From: Hemerocallis citrina
Lineage: Eukaryota; Streptophyta; Magnoliopsida; Asparagales; Asphodelaceae
Length of the DNA stretch: 64,000 bases
Assembly: GCA_017893485.1 (NCBI GenBank)
Contig: CM030362.1
Location: forward strand, 264,225,073 to 264,289,072
Direction: 5' to 3'
Both the position numbers and the translations under genes were made by a program. Each line of letters begins with the position of its first letter. Position 1 is the first letter of the stretch. The notes beneath the pieces are model-generated. The model had not been told where the DNA came from. It saw only the letters and a program-made list of their open reading frames with translations, and made no database searches. Below, piece after piece: positions 42,376 through 54,038 of this stretch.

Positions 42376-45314
42376 TGTAACTCCTATTTCCCCGTATTTG
42401 TATTTTGTACTGTTTTGTGCCTCATTGTACTCTCTCGTCTATTTTGATATCATGTAATTTCTTCTGATTGAATGGAATTATTATTCTTGTCTCAACTCGA
42501 ATTTGTGGGTTCTTTTATCAACTTCGATTGTGTGCCACTTGCACCGTTCTTCATGAGAAATAGACCGATTCTTCTCGTTTATCTCTCTAATTCCCATTGT
42601 TGTGCATTTTGACCATTTCTTCTGTTGGGCTCTTTTTGAAACGGATCCCCAAAATCCTTGAACCCGCAAACCGCTAACCCTAGTATATAAACCCCTACCC
42701 TAACCCTAATCACTCTATACTGTTTAAACCTAATTCTTTACCACCGCTAATCATCCCCACACCCCGTTCCCTTCTCCGTATCTTTCGCAACCACCTCCTC
42801 CACAACTCCGACCTCCATCGCCCATACCATTCACCTCGCCTTCAGCCGCTCCCTCACCGCCATCCTCGTCAACCCCTCGGCGCCACAACAACCACCACCG
42901 CCATCTCCCTATCACCGCCGAACCCCAATGCCACTCCCGCTCTCACCCTCTGTTCGCACCCACGAACAGAGCAGCCTCGCCGTCGCCGCACTCCGTCGCT
43001 GCCGCAGTCACCGCCAACGAAGCACCCCGCCGTTGCTGCTCTCTCTCTCGCGCTCTGTTCGATCGAATGAAGAAGAAGGAGGAGAAGGCGGGAGCGAATC
43101 ACAGCCGTCAGATCGCGTCAAGATCCGCGCCGTGATTGCTGTTCGGTGTTCGTCCACACCAGATCCGAAGCCGCTGTACGCTGTTCTGGTCTCAGATCCG
43201 CTGCTTCACAGCGATCTGATTCGCCGGCTTCGCTGTTTCCTGTTTTGGCCGCACCGGATCCTACTTGCTGTTCGTTGTTCTGGACAGATCCTGTGTGCGG
43301 GAAAACGCGATCTCCGATCAATTTTTGCACGCGCTTTTTGAGGACATCTTCGGGGATTTTTCTACTCAATTGCTTCAACAAGCGGAGTTTATAATCATCG
43401 ATTTAAGGCAAGTATTCATCTTGTACATTTTATTGCTCTAGTACAAGTTTTCTTGAAAATACCACATATAGTTAGATTGTGACTCCCTTTGAAATATCAT
43501 TGTAAATCAATTCTGAACCTTCAAACCCACAGATCTAAGAGTCACAAAACTTCCTCGTATTAAATAATAATCAATTGGACTCTTTTATCCCCTTGAACAC
43601 ATGAATCACATGGACATATGAATTAAGGAGCCCTAAAATTTGTAGATACATATATATTTAGTATTTTGACGAATTTGCGACTATTATGACTTGAAAAATA
43701 TTTATTAGTTGCTGTTTTGATCTCCATGATTATGTATTTATGCTACTTAACAACTTAGACACCAAATTACATATTTCCATGAAACCTACATTAGTAAATA
43801 AATCCTGAGTGTTGCTGTCTGAATATTCTTTTGCGGTTTCGACCCTCTTATCATTGGAATTTAGGCCCGAGCCCTGAATATAAAATGTAGATCCGGATGT
43901 GTAGATATCGATAGACTCCAAGTTGATCGAATTTGGGGCTACGGTCTAGGAGTTATGGCAGTTATACTGCAGCTGTGTCAGTAGATGCAGTTTTGCAAAA
44001 AACTGCTGTAATTATTTACTTTGCGAATTATTTTAGCTGTGTAAACAGCGAGCGTTTGACCCCAAATTTTATATGTAGCTGCTGGACACTATATAGGACA
44101 TCCCCAAATTTTCCTAGAATTAAATCACAATATATTACACTTGTATGCTTGCTTGATAAGAGTTAATAAATGAAATAAGCCGGGGTTATGGGAAGGACTA
44201 TAGAATGGACAATATAGATAAGTGTACTCGGAAGGGGGCCCGTGTTTCCCAATACTTGGTTCATGAACTTGTTGTATCTTGTTCGATTCATGGAGTCGGT
44301 TACTCGGCTCATGAACTTGTTTGATTCATGAACGCATTGTGCGGTTCTTGAACTTGCTTGTGGATTCGCGAACTTGCTTCGTGAACTTGTTATTTAATTT
44401 TCGATTCATGAACCATGGCTTGCTTGATACTTGATACCTGAGTACGCCGCCCTATAAAATCCATTACTAGGTCTAAACGAAATTGTTTGACTGTAGCAAC
44501 CATGTAGTAAAAGAATGGATGCATGTCGTGCTACCTAGATAGTAATCACCACTAGATAACTTGATACTTGAGACTAGATAACTTGATAACTTGAGCTAGA
44601 CAACTTGATACTTGGACTTGACATTTGAGACCTGACATTCAAATAACATATGACACTAGACTTGAGGTTGACGCTTGATATTAAATACCCTTATAGGTGT
44701 ACCTGACATGTATTTCACCACTAGCAGTTGTTATCCAATCTAGTTATTAAGATGTTCCCTCTTGCCAGCTAGTCTTTGAATTTGCCTACTACTTCTTATA
44801 ACTCTGCTTATTCTTGATTCCAATTCTTGTTTTTCCCTTACTTGTACTTGCTTTCACTATTTGTGGTCCTAGCTTGCACTAAGGGCATTTTCTCTTGTTT
44901 TCCCTCTTGTTTTCCTGTTTATATTTATTAAACAGACTTTGGAGACGAGCTGCCCGCGGGAATTGGTGAGCAAAGGTTCTAGTTTCCAAGTGGAGAAGGA
45001 CCTGACTAGAATATTTAAATTCTTGCATTATTTGTTTATTTGGATTATTATTTCTTGAGATTTGAGAATTTGTAACGGGCTGATGTTCCCGAGTTTACTT
45101 TGATTCAGACTTGAAACTACTTGGATGTTTTATCATATTTCAGTTGTTTCTGTTGCTAATAAAGTATTCATGCATGCTTGGTTTTATATATCTCTCTTGT
45201 TATATACTCGTTGTGATGCTGAGTCGATCCTACAGCTTATGAATGATGTTAAGATCATTCGCTGGGCTTCGTCATGCACTCGTATTTCCGTATTTTGGGA
45301 AGCGGGGCGTGACA
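42376..45314 (+). repeat. 3' LTR of the Tekay element
   Basis: This 2939-bp repeat is seven bases longer than the 5' LTR because of an indel near 42510 (GTGGGTTCTTTTATC against GTGGTCTC). TATA is at 42684, the donor at 43408 and the acceptor at 44935. It is followed by the GTTAA duplication. Confidence 0.96.
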
Positions 45315-45319
45315 GTTAA

Positions 45320-46958
45320 TAGATTTGTATTGCTGATTTCTACTGTTCTACATCAGACTGGATTCTCGAGAAACATCAGATGTGTCTATGTGTGTTTATA
45401 TGTCCATGGATGTATCTATGTTTATATGTTTTGAATTAAGGCTCACCCAAACTGCACTTTGCTTATAATCGAGACAGCCAGATACCAACATCCTCACTCT
45501 TCGCATGTTGGTTAAAGCAAATTTCCATATATCACCATATATCACCATATTATCACATATTGCACATATATGGAGCATTGTACTGCACCATATATCACTA
45601 TGGTACATCCAAATTTTGAGTACCATACATCATCCTCAAGAATTCTAGCAATATTGTACAATGCTATTGTACTGTACTCAAGGTTTTGATTCTTGATGTT
45701 ATAGATTTTGATTCTTGAGTATACCATATATATCACATTGAGTATAGGGATAGCATATACTCCTTCTTCTTCCATGATATAGATTTTGATGTTATAGATT
45801 TTGATTCTTGACTTCATCTACCCATATACTCCTTCTTCCATGTACCAATATTGCACAAGGGTATATATCTTAAGCTAATAGGCTTATCCCATCTCTCCAT
45901 TCTCTATTTTGAAATAGAGAAAGGAGAGCAAAAGTAGCAATTAGAGACCTAAGGTTTACCTATATTTAGAAAGGAGAGCTGACAAGATTGCAAGTGATTT
46001 TTGAAAATATCTAATTTTTTGGTATTTCTAAATTTAGAGACCTAGGGTTTACCTATATTTAGTACTGGAATTGTTGGAAAGTTACACACATCGAGAATTT
46101 TTGGTTTCCTTTCAACTGAATAGAAAATAAAGAATGATGTTGGTTTGGAAACATGAATTGGTAATCTATACATTTGTCATCTTTTGATATAACTAATTAT
46201 TAATTATTGTTTCCTCCATGTGTTTCTCATGTTGATTATATTTGATTTGAGAGGTAATGCTTGATTTGAGAGGAAAGACAGATGAGAAGCACACGGTCAA
46301 TAAGAAGAAAGCAGAGAGAGTACATCAAGGAGTCTGAGAAGAGCCACAACCCAACTTAAGTAATTATTCGACATTTTTTTTCTCTTCAAATTGAATAGAA
46401 ATATAGAATTATGCTGGTTGGTTTGGAAGTGTGAATCTGTTAATTTGTAGATTCGTCATCTTTTAATTATATTTTGATCGAAATAGTTAAGGGGCATCTC
46501 TAAATTTTTTTAATTCCATATAATTTTATGACTCTCAAAATTATTTTAGTCTGTACAATTTGTATAAGGTAAGACTAGTCATAAATATAGGTAGCCATTC
46601 TGTGAGTTACATTACTGGGATTTATAAAACAATACTTACTGTGCTAAGAAGATACTAATTTCTTTGTTTTCATTGTAACATATGTTACATACAGTACTTG
46701 CACTAACATATATATATATATGAGGTATGTCTTTGGAATTTCTCAGTTAAACTATCATCATAAACTAGCTCAATGTATCTGCTCTGACTTGTGTCTGTTT
46801 TGCTTTTCTTCCATCATATTTGATATATACAACGTACTTTCTTGGATTGTTTCTGTGTATATTTTTAGCTCTTGCCTCTTGTTTCTTTTGTAGTTAAAAA
46901 TTGTTTTTAACAAGGGTACATGCTATCTCTAAATTTTGTTATAATTGATGTCGCGTAG
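45320..46958. other. Host-like AT-rich DNA
   Basis: Short repeated motifs such as ATAGATTTTGATTCTTGA (45690-45810) and CATATATCACCATAT (45530-45600) occur, and GACCTAGGGTTTACCTATATTTAG-like sequence is present twice (about 45945 and 46038). No gene was recognised. A short exon-like frame at about 46274-46358 (MRSTRSIRRKQREYIKE) ends in a stop and is not supported further. Confidence 0.45.
46085..46480 (+). repeat. Diverged direct duplication, about 280 bp apart
   Basis: TTGAATAGAAA, then TTGGTTTGGAA, then CATCTTTT are shared in order between about 46095-46190 and 46385-46465. This points to an old segmental duplication. Confidence 0.6.
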
Positions 46959-47012
46959 GGAATCTCCTGGAGATTTGAATTACATCGGGGCGGCCAGAAA
47001 CAAATTATTCCG
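46959..47012 (+). other. Candidate host exon c beside the SIRE insertion
   Basis: This 54-bp stretch lies between TCGCGTAG and GTTAG, is GC-richer than its surroundings and is open in two frames. One frame gives ESPGDLNYIGAARNKLFR, and the other starts and ends in phase 0, as exon b would require. The 5-bp duplication of the SIRE-like element begins exactly at the donor GT. Its link to exons a and b is unproven. Confidence 0.3.
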
Positions 47013-47017
47013 GTTAG

Positions 47018-48002
47018 TGTAAATCACCCCAGGGGATGAATAAGGTAATTGTGCGAAATTAAAAATTAAAGTAAAGTGCAGAGTAAATAAAAAGAGATAA
47101 GAAGAACAAACATAGATAGCATAAGTGACGCAGCGATATAACGTGGTTCGACCTTCACGTCAATGTCCACACCTCCTACTTGTAGCAATTCTTCGTCACA
47201 AGCGTTCCACTATATTTAAATCCTTGTACAGTGATTCTCGGGTTCAGGCCGAGACCTATTACACCCACAGGACTTCTAACACAAGTTCCGTCAATCTCAC
47301 CGAAGTGGAAGAAAAAGAAAAAGCTCAAGATCTTTAATGATCATGACTAAAGAATACAAATAGTTATCACACACACTCGGATTGATTGTTGAAAGATTAG
47401 TTCAGAAAGTTTTTCTCAGAAATAATAGGTGAAGTATACATAGTGGATTCGTCCAATTAAATAGACTGGAAAATGTATCGATCAAAATTAGAAACGGTAC
47501 ATTCCAAAAATGTGAACAGCGCAAAGTACGGTCGATCGCAATTACGGTGCACTCTACCATTCATCCTTCTGACGTAAAGTAGAGAGATGAAGGGTCGACT
47601 ACATCTTACGTAACAGTGAGGTGCAATTGAATGCATGCGGTCGACCGTCATAAGGTACGGTCGACCGTTATCGCGTTATTCATAACGAATCCACTTTATA
47701 TTCTTACCAAAAACTAATCAGTCCCCAATCAATTAAATACTGATAAAATCTTACAAATATAGAATGATAGCAACTGGTTTTGATAGCTTTCTTGGACACT
47801 AATCAATCATGTGCTCTTTTTGAATATCTTCTTTTTTTGCCTGATTTTGCAGTCTTTCTTTATTACTTTTATTCTTTGAATATTCCTGAATCTCTCTTGG
47901 ATCTCTTATTGATATTATTTGATCCTGAAAATCTGAACAACTCAATTTAAACTTATTAGTATTTATAAACACGTTTTGTGCACACCAAACTAAGAGTCAA
48001 CA
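47018..48002 (-). repeat. 3' LTR of the SIRE-like element
   Basis: This 985-bp repeat reads TGTAAATCACCC to AGAGTCAACA on the plus strand. It aligns with 60997-61961 throughout. It contains GGTCGACC-type palindromes at about 47500-47670. Confidence 0.92.
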
Positions 48003-48003
48003 A

Positions 48004-48015
48004 TCTCTCCCTTTT
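48004..48015 (-). other. Polypurine tract of the SIRE-like element
   Basis: On the minus strand AAAAGGGAGAGA lies one base from the 3' LTR. Confidence 0.8.
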
Positions 48016-48204
48016 GGTGTGAACAAAACATGCCTTTGAATATTGAAAGTAAAAATTAAACAATTAGGCATATAAATACTCTCCCTGAATGTAGTACTTC
48101 CTGTAACACAGATTTTTATAGGTAAAGAACATTTAAGAGAGATTTGTAAATACAAATACCCCCCCTTAATTCAATACTCCATAGAAGATAGAAAAAAATA
48201 CTTA

Positions 48205-48870
48205 GGTTGCGTTTGGTTTGTTGTTTAATATAATATATATATATATATATATAATAATAATATTAATAATAATGTATATGTAACAATAATATATTATAAA
48301 TATATATATAACAATATTTTATAATAATAGTATATTATATAATAATAAATATAATAATATATAATAGTAATATATTATATATTAATATATATAATAACAT
48401 GTAATAATAATATATAATAATAATATATATATATATAATAATATATATATATATAATAATATGATATAATAATATTACATATAAAATAGTATAAAATAGT
48501 ATATATAAAATAGTACATATTAAATAATAATATATATAATAATATTATAATATAATAATAGTATATATAAAATAGTATATATAAAATAATAATATATTAT
48601 AAAAATTTTATATTATATAATAATATGAAATAATTTATTATAATAATATATATGTAATAATAATCTATTATAATTATGTATTAAACAATTTATTACAATA
48701 ATAATAAATTATATAATAAATTATAATAGTAATATATAATAATAATAATATATATTATAATAATAATGGATTATTATAATAGTATATATAACATAGTATA
48801 TATGAAAAAATAATATATATTATAATAATAATAGTGTATATATATATATATAAATATAAATAATTATATA

Positions 48871-48916
<46 letters not shown>

Positions 48917-49536
48917 TATGTAACAATAATATATTGTAAATATATATATAACAATATATTATAATATTAGTATATTATATAATAATATATATAATAATAT
49001 ATAATAGTAATATATTATATATTAATATATGTAATAATAATATATATAATAATAATATAATATAATAATAGTATATATAAAATAGTATATATAAAATAAT
49101 AATATATATAATAATAATATAATATAATAATAGTATATATAAAAAAGTATAAATAAAATAATAATATATATAATAATAATATATATAATAATAATAGTAT
49201 ATATAAAATAGTATATATAAAATAATAGTATATTATAATAATTGTATATTATATAATAATATAAAATAATTTATTATAATAAACATATTTAATTATATAC
49301 ATATATATAATAACATATAATAATTATAATAATATATATGTAATAATAATATATTGTAATATTATATTAAATAATTTATTATAATAATAATAAATTATAT
49401 AATAATATATATAATAATATATAATAGTAATATATAATAATAATAATATATATTATAATAATAATAGAATATTATAATAGTATATATGAAATAATAATAT
49501 ATATTATAATAATAGTGTATATATATATAAATATTA

Positions 49537-49582
<46 letters not shown>

Positions 49583-49640
49583 TATGTAACAATAATATAT
49601 TATAAATATATATATAATAATAATAATATATATAAATAGA
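48205..49640. repeat. AT-only microsatellite block, 1.4 kb
   Basis: TAATAATA, TATATA and TAATATATT runs with almost no G or C extend from about 48226 to 49640. The block contains internal copies, for example about 48290-48390 resembling about 48940-49040. Its edges carry a loose inverted pair (GCGTTTGGTTTGTTGTTT near 48208 and AAACAACATAACCAAACG near 49707), so it may be an expanded MITE. Confidence 0.75.
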
Positions 49641-49823
49641 TTTAGAAAGAGGATGCGAAAAAACAGAAAATAGGTGAAGTGGAGTTTTGTGAAAACTGTT
49701 TTCAAAAAACAACATAACCAAACGGGTTTTGGAGTTTTGGAAAACAAAAAAAAAGGAAAAACAACAAGATTTGAGATTTTCCAACACAGATGTGAGGCAT
49801 AAAACAGAAGAAGAAGTGAATAA

Positions 49824-50028
49824 GAACATCCACTATTGTTCATGCTATATTATAGGTATTTGGCAATATGAAAATGCAAATAGAAGAGTTGCGCTGTTAT
49901 CGTTAAAGCAAAAATTGGGGTTAAAAAAAATATAAATATACAGACGGAAGAACATCCTCCGTCTAATAAAATAAATAAATTTTTTAATACCCAAAATTCG
50001 ATAGACGGAAGATCATGTTCCGTTTGAC

Positions 50029-50082
<54 letters not shown>

Positions 50083-50552
50083 TTTTTAGCCAGACGGAAG
50101 GTTGCGCGAATAATTAAAAAAAATAATAAATTTACCTGGCCGGATGATGATCTTCCGTTTGGGCATATTATTATTATTATGATTTATTTTTTTTTTTTTA
50201 AGGTAAAGGACGAAAAGTGAAAGAAAAAAAAAATTCGTCTGTCTCTTTCCCATTTAAAAAATGTCTTTCCCATTTAAAAAATTGTCGTAAAAAAAATAGA
50301 AAAGAGAGGGACGGAAGAAGATCTTCCGTCTCTCCATTTTAACTTTTTTTTAAAAAAGAGTCTTCCGTCTCTCTACTAAACGGAAGATCATCTTTCGTAT
50401 TCTATATTTTGCATTTGCTATTTGAATCTGCTATATATAGCAGAGTAATGTTCACGCTTTGGCTTAAAAATAGGTTTTTGGCCAACGATAGTGGCGGATT
50501 TTTGATCAAATTTTCCATTTTTTAGGTTTTTAGCAGACGATAGTGGATGCTC
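49824..50552. mobile_element. PIF/Harbinger-type MITE, 729 bp
   Basis: The terminal inverted repeats GAACATCCACTATTG and GAGCATCCACTATCG are flanked by TAA on both sides (49821-49823 and 50553-50555), the 3-bp target of PIF/Harbinger. There is no transposase. It lies in the 3' untranslated part of the SIRE-like element. Confidence 0.72.
49940..50400. repeat. Cluster of ACGGAAGATCATCTTCCGT-like palindromes
   Basis: Palindromes related to GACGGAAGA...TCTTCCGTC occur near 49944, 50003, 50140, 50311 and 50362-50400, with a half copy near 50093. They are separated by AT or TAA microsatellite DNA (TAA run about 50030-50083). All lie inside the MITE. Confidence 0.8.
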
Positions 50553-50599
50553 TAATGAATATCAAGAAACTTATATTATAGAAAAGATAAATAGAGAGT

Positions 50600-50890
50600 T
50601 CAAGCAACCAAGAAAAAGAACCGGTCGACCGCAACACCAATAAAGCATACAAGTCAAAAATTAACCCGAAAGCAAATTGGTCGACCGTACGGTCGACGAC
50701 ACATCTTGTAGAGACAAAACGCAAGACAGAGGGTGAACCGGTCGACAGCACGGTCGGCCGTAAATACTGAAAGCCAACATTTTGAAAACAGAGTATAAAA
50801 CAAAACGAAGACCGAGAGTGAGCCGGTCGACCGCCCAGTCGACCGTACACCCTCACAGGAGTACAGTCGCCCGTCCAGTTGACCAAAACA
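50600..50890 (-). repeat. GGTCGACCG palindrome cluster in the SIRE 3' untranslated part
   Basis: CCGGTCGACCG, GGTCGACCGTACGGTCGAC, CCGGTCGACAGCACGGTCG and CGGTCGACCGCCCAGTCGACC recur at intervals of about 60-90 bp in A-rich DNA. The same motif is found in both LTRs. No protein-like frame was seen on either strand. Confidence 0.75.
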
Positions 50891-50895
50891 CATTT

Positions 50896-51388
50896 TCAAG
50901 CAGAAATATCAATAACACTCAATTCTCCTTTCAAAAAATAAAATCGTTTTTCATCTAAAGGTTTGGTAAAAATATCAGCAAGTTGCGAATCAGTAGAAAC
51001 ATATTCAAGAATAATATCCTCTTTTTGAAAATGGTCTTTAATAAAGTGATACCGAATATTAATGTGTTTTGTGCGACTGTGTTGATCAGAATTCTTTGTC
51101 ATATGAAGTACTAGTGTTATCGCATTTAATCTGAATGTGATCAAAAAATACCTTGTAGTCCTCTAGAGTGTGTTTCATCCATAATACCTGCGCACAGCAG
51201 GATCCTGCTGTGATATATTCAGCTTCGGCAGTTGAGAGAGTTACAGAGTTTTGCTTCTTGGATGCCCATGAGACAAGACAGTTGCCCAACAAGTGACATG
51301 TGCCGCTAGTGCTTTTTCTGTCTATTAAGCTACCGGCATAATCTGCATCAGAGAATCTTATAAGAAAAAAGTTTCTATTTTTCAGGTA
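50896..51388 (-). pseudogene. SIRE-like RNase H
   Basis: The minus strand reads LVSWASKKQNSVTLSTAEAEYITAG and CCAQVLWMKHTL, then RTKHINIRYHFIKDH and QLADIFTKPLDEKRF. The frame changes near 51090-51140, and the lead-in DADYAG-type motif is broken by stops. The frame ends at 50896. Confidence 0.88.
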
Positions 51389-52479
51389 TCAAAGTCCAGT
51401 ATTTGGTGTGCCTTTGAGATATCGAATGATATGCTTAACGGCAACCAAATGCGATTCTTTAGGATACGATTGAAAGTATGTACATAAACAAACACTAAAC
51501 ATAATATCTGGATGAGATGCAATAAGTAAACTGCTAATCATACATCGATAAGTAGAAATATCAACATTGTTACCAGATTCATCTTTGGAAGGCTTCGTAG
51601 TAGTGGCCATAGGTGTTTTGTAAGCATTTGCATTTTCAAGTCCGAACTTTTTGACTAGTTCTTTTGCATATTTGGATTGATTTATAAAGATATCATCCCT
51701 TCTTTGTTGTATTTGAAGCCCAAGAAAATAAGTTAGTTCACCCATCATACTTATTTCGAACTCATCCTGCATTTGCTTTGAGAATTCCTTACAAAGATTT
51801 TCATTAGTAGATCCAAATATAATATCATCAACATAAATTTGAATGATTAAAATATCTTTAGAAACATATTTTATAAATAGTGTAGTGTCTACTTTTCCTT
51901 TAGAGAATACCATGTGAAGTAGAAACGAACTCAGTCGTTCATACCAAGCACGAGGAGCTTGCTTCAAACCATACAAGGCTTTATCAAGATGAAATACATG
52001 GTTTGGGTGTGTGGGATCAGCGAATCCCGGTGGTTGTGCAACATAGACTTCTTCCGAAATAAAACCATTTAAAAACGCACTTTTGACATCCATTTGAAAG
52101 AAAGTAAAATCCATATAAGCAGCAAAGGCAAGTAAAATACGAATGGCTTCAAGCTGTGCAACAGGTGCAAAAGTTTCATCAAAATCTACACCTTGTTGGT
52201 TATAATATTGTGCAACAAGACGGGCCTTATTTCTAGTGATTGTGTCGGATTCATATAATTTGTTCCTAAACACCCACTTAGTTCCAAGTATAGTTCTATT
52301 GTGGAGTCTAGGAACATGTCTTTATACTTGATTCCTTTCGAATTGATTAAGTTCTTCTTGCATTGCAATGATCCAGTCATTATCTTGCAAGGCCTCCTTA
52401 ATATTCTTAGGTTCAAGTATAGAAATGAAGGCGGAAAAGAACATGAAATTTTGAGCTTGTGTGCGCGTAGTTACGCCTT
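51389..52479 (-). pseudogene. SIRE-like reverse transcriptase
   Basis: The long minus-strand frame 52273-51389 shows [54 protein letters not shown], the catalytic [13 protein letters not shown] and [10 protein letters not shown]. The N-terminal part (52480-52280) is split by a frameshift and stops. The 3' end is cut by a stop just before RNase H. Confidence 0.9.
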
Positions 52480-53798
52480 TTGACATATCGCTTCATATAA
52501 GAGTGGGTGGATGGCTAGACACGATTTTCCATGCGGGGCATCTTTCATTTGTGGAAATTTGATATTGTACATGTTCATCTTTCATGACATCAATTTGTTG
52601 TGCATGCATCTCTTCTATTTGCAATTTGGATGCATCTTCATTTTGAACAGATTTTTGATTTTGAGCATTCATATTTGGGTCTTCTTCAATGTGAACCTAT
52701 TTCTTTTCATCCCGAACAACTATCTCATCATCAACAACAACATGCAATATTTCTTTGGTGTAGGGATTAGTTTTATCAAAAATAACATCAATGGATTCCT
52801 GAATTGTGCACATTCTTTTATTAAATACACGATATTCTTTGCTACTTAGAGAATATCCTAAGAATACACCTTTATCAGTTTTACGATCAATTTTTTTTCT
52901 CTCCAAATTATCAAGAGTATTTAAAATAATCACTTTACATCTGAAGACGCGAAAGTAACTTAAGTTGGGAATTTCGCCATAATATAGTTCAAAAGGTGTT
53001 TTCTCAAGATATTTTATAATGATTACTTGGTTAATTGCATAACATGCTGTATTGACAGCCTCTGCCCAAAATGATTTAGGTAAATTTTTTTCACTATGCA
53101 TGGTTCGGGCCATTTCTTGAAGAGATGATTTTTCCTTTCAACAACCCTATTTTGTTGGGGAGTGCGAGGACAAGCAAACTCATGTTTTATTCTCTTTTTG
53201 TCACAAAATGATGTGAAGAGTTCATTTTGAAATTCTCCACCATGATCACTATAAATAGTAACAATGGTGAGGTTTTTCTCATTTTCCACTCTACGACAAA
53301 TTTTTTGAAACACATACCTTGTATCATCTTTTTGTGGCAAAAAAGTAACCCAAGTAAATCTACTATAATCATCAACAATTATAAAGGCATATCGTGCACC
53401 TCTATTACTATATGTTCGTGATGGTCCCAAAATATCCATGTGCAAGTGTTCAAGGGGTCTAGAAGTTGATACTATTTTCTTAGGTTTGTGAGAACTTTTA
53501 GTTTGCTTACCGAATTGGCACGACTTACACGGTTTATCTATCTTAAATTTGATTTTAGGGATCCTCCTCACAAGCTCCTTGGTTACAAGTTTGTTGAGAT
53601 TGTCCAGGGCCGTGTGTTCAAGTCTTCGATGCCATAACCAACCATCCTCATTTCCAAGTCTTCGATGCCATAACCAACCATCCTTATTTCTTGCGATAAA
53701 GCACCACATATTTTCTTATGCTAATTCATTAGTATGTATAACATATACATTGTTACATCGGTTTGCGAGAAGTAAACATGATTTATTGCTATCTAGTA
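52480..53798 (-). pseudogene. SIRE-like integrase
   Basis: On the minus strand the frame continues from the protease beyond the nested copia element. It shows LWHRRLEH, CKSCQFGKQTK, HLHMDILGPSRTYS, YSDHGGEFQN and ACPRTPQQNRVVERKN. The frame shifts near 53110 to the part with KSFWAEAVNTACYAINQ and GVFLGYSLSSKEYRVFNKR. A 36-bp tandem duplication (53619-53690) repeats the GWLWHRRL segment in frame. Confidence 0.9.
53619..53690 (-). repeat. 36-bp in-frame tandem duplication in the integrase
   Basis: Two adjacent 36-bp copies, starting CAAGTCTTCGATGCCATAAC on the plus strand, differ at one base. They double a 12-residue segment of the HHCC region. Confidence 0.96.
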
Positions 53799-53803
53799 CA
53801 GTG

Positions 53804-54027
53804 TAATAGACCATAGGTGGTGAAAGCTTGATTTATTCTTCAGTCCCAAGGCTTGTTTAAATAGGAAAAATACAGTCAATGTCCATCCTTGAATCAAGGA
53901 GAACTTTAAGGATAAAGAAAACTAAATGGAAACAGAAAATCTTTTCTAATAATAGCAAATCTTCTCTAATAACAAATCTTCTCTTAATAGCAAATAAGAT
54001 GAAAGAGAATCACGAGATTCTCCAACA
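53804..54027 (-). repeat. 3' LTR of the nested copia element
   Basis: This 224-bp repeat starts TGTTGGAGAATCTCG on the minus strand and ends CTATTA rather than the usual CA. It matches 58526-58733 with small indels. Confidence 0.88.
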
Positions 54028-54038
54028 CCCCCCCTCAA
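54028..54038 (-). other. Polypurine tract of the nested copia element
   Basis: On the minus strand TTGAGGGGGGG is directly in front of the 3' LTR. Confidence 0.88.

Larger units (their letters stand above)
34588..45314 (+). mobile_element. Near-intact Ty3/gypsy chromovirus, Tekay/Del type
   Basis: The 10.7-kb element has 2.93-kb LTRs, a tRNA-Met primer site, gag with two zinc knuckles, protease, RT, RNase H, and integrase with a C-terminal chromodomain. The GTTAA duplication flanks it (34583-34587 and 45315-45319). Large LTRs and a chromodomain fit Tekay/Del. The LTRs differ by about 15 substitutions and one 7-bp indel, so insertion was recent. Two departures from a single open gag-pol frame are seen: a 147-bp intron-like gap (38812-38958) and one TAG (41037-41039). 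The 3' LTR end is GTGACA, the 5' LTR end is GTAACA. Confidence 0.96.

Noticed and set aside
46274..46358. Small host exon ending in a stop
   Set aside because: The frame is short and basic, and lies between two copies of a local duplication. Without homology or transcript data it cannot be told from chance.
49395..49843. Tyrosine- and isoleucine-rich proteins on the minus strand
   Set aside because: They are translations of TAA and TA microsatellites.
50530..50899. Envelope-like gene between RNase H and the 3' LTR of the SIRE-like element
   Set aside because: The two overlapping frames (118 and 81 codons) are made of GGTCGACC repeats, with no signal peptide, coiled coil or fusion-type motif.
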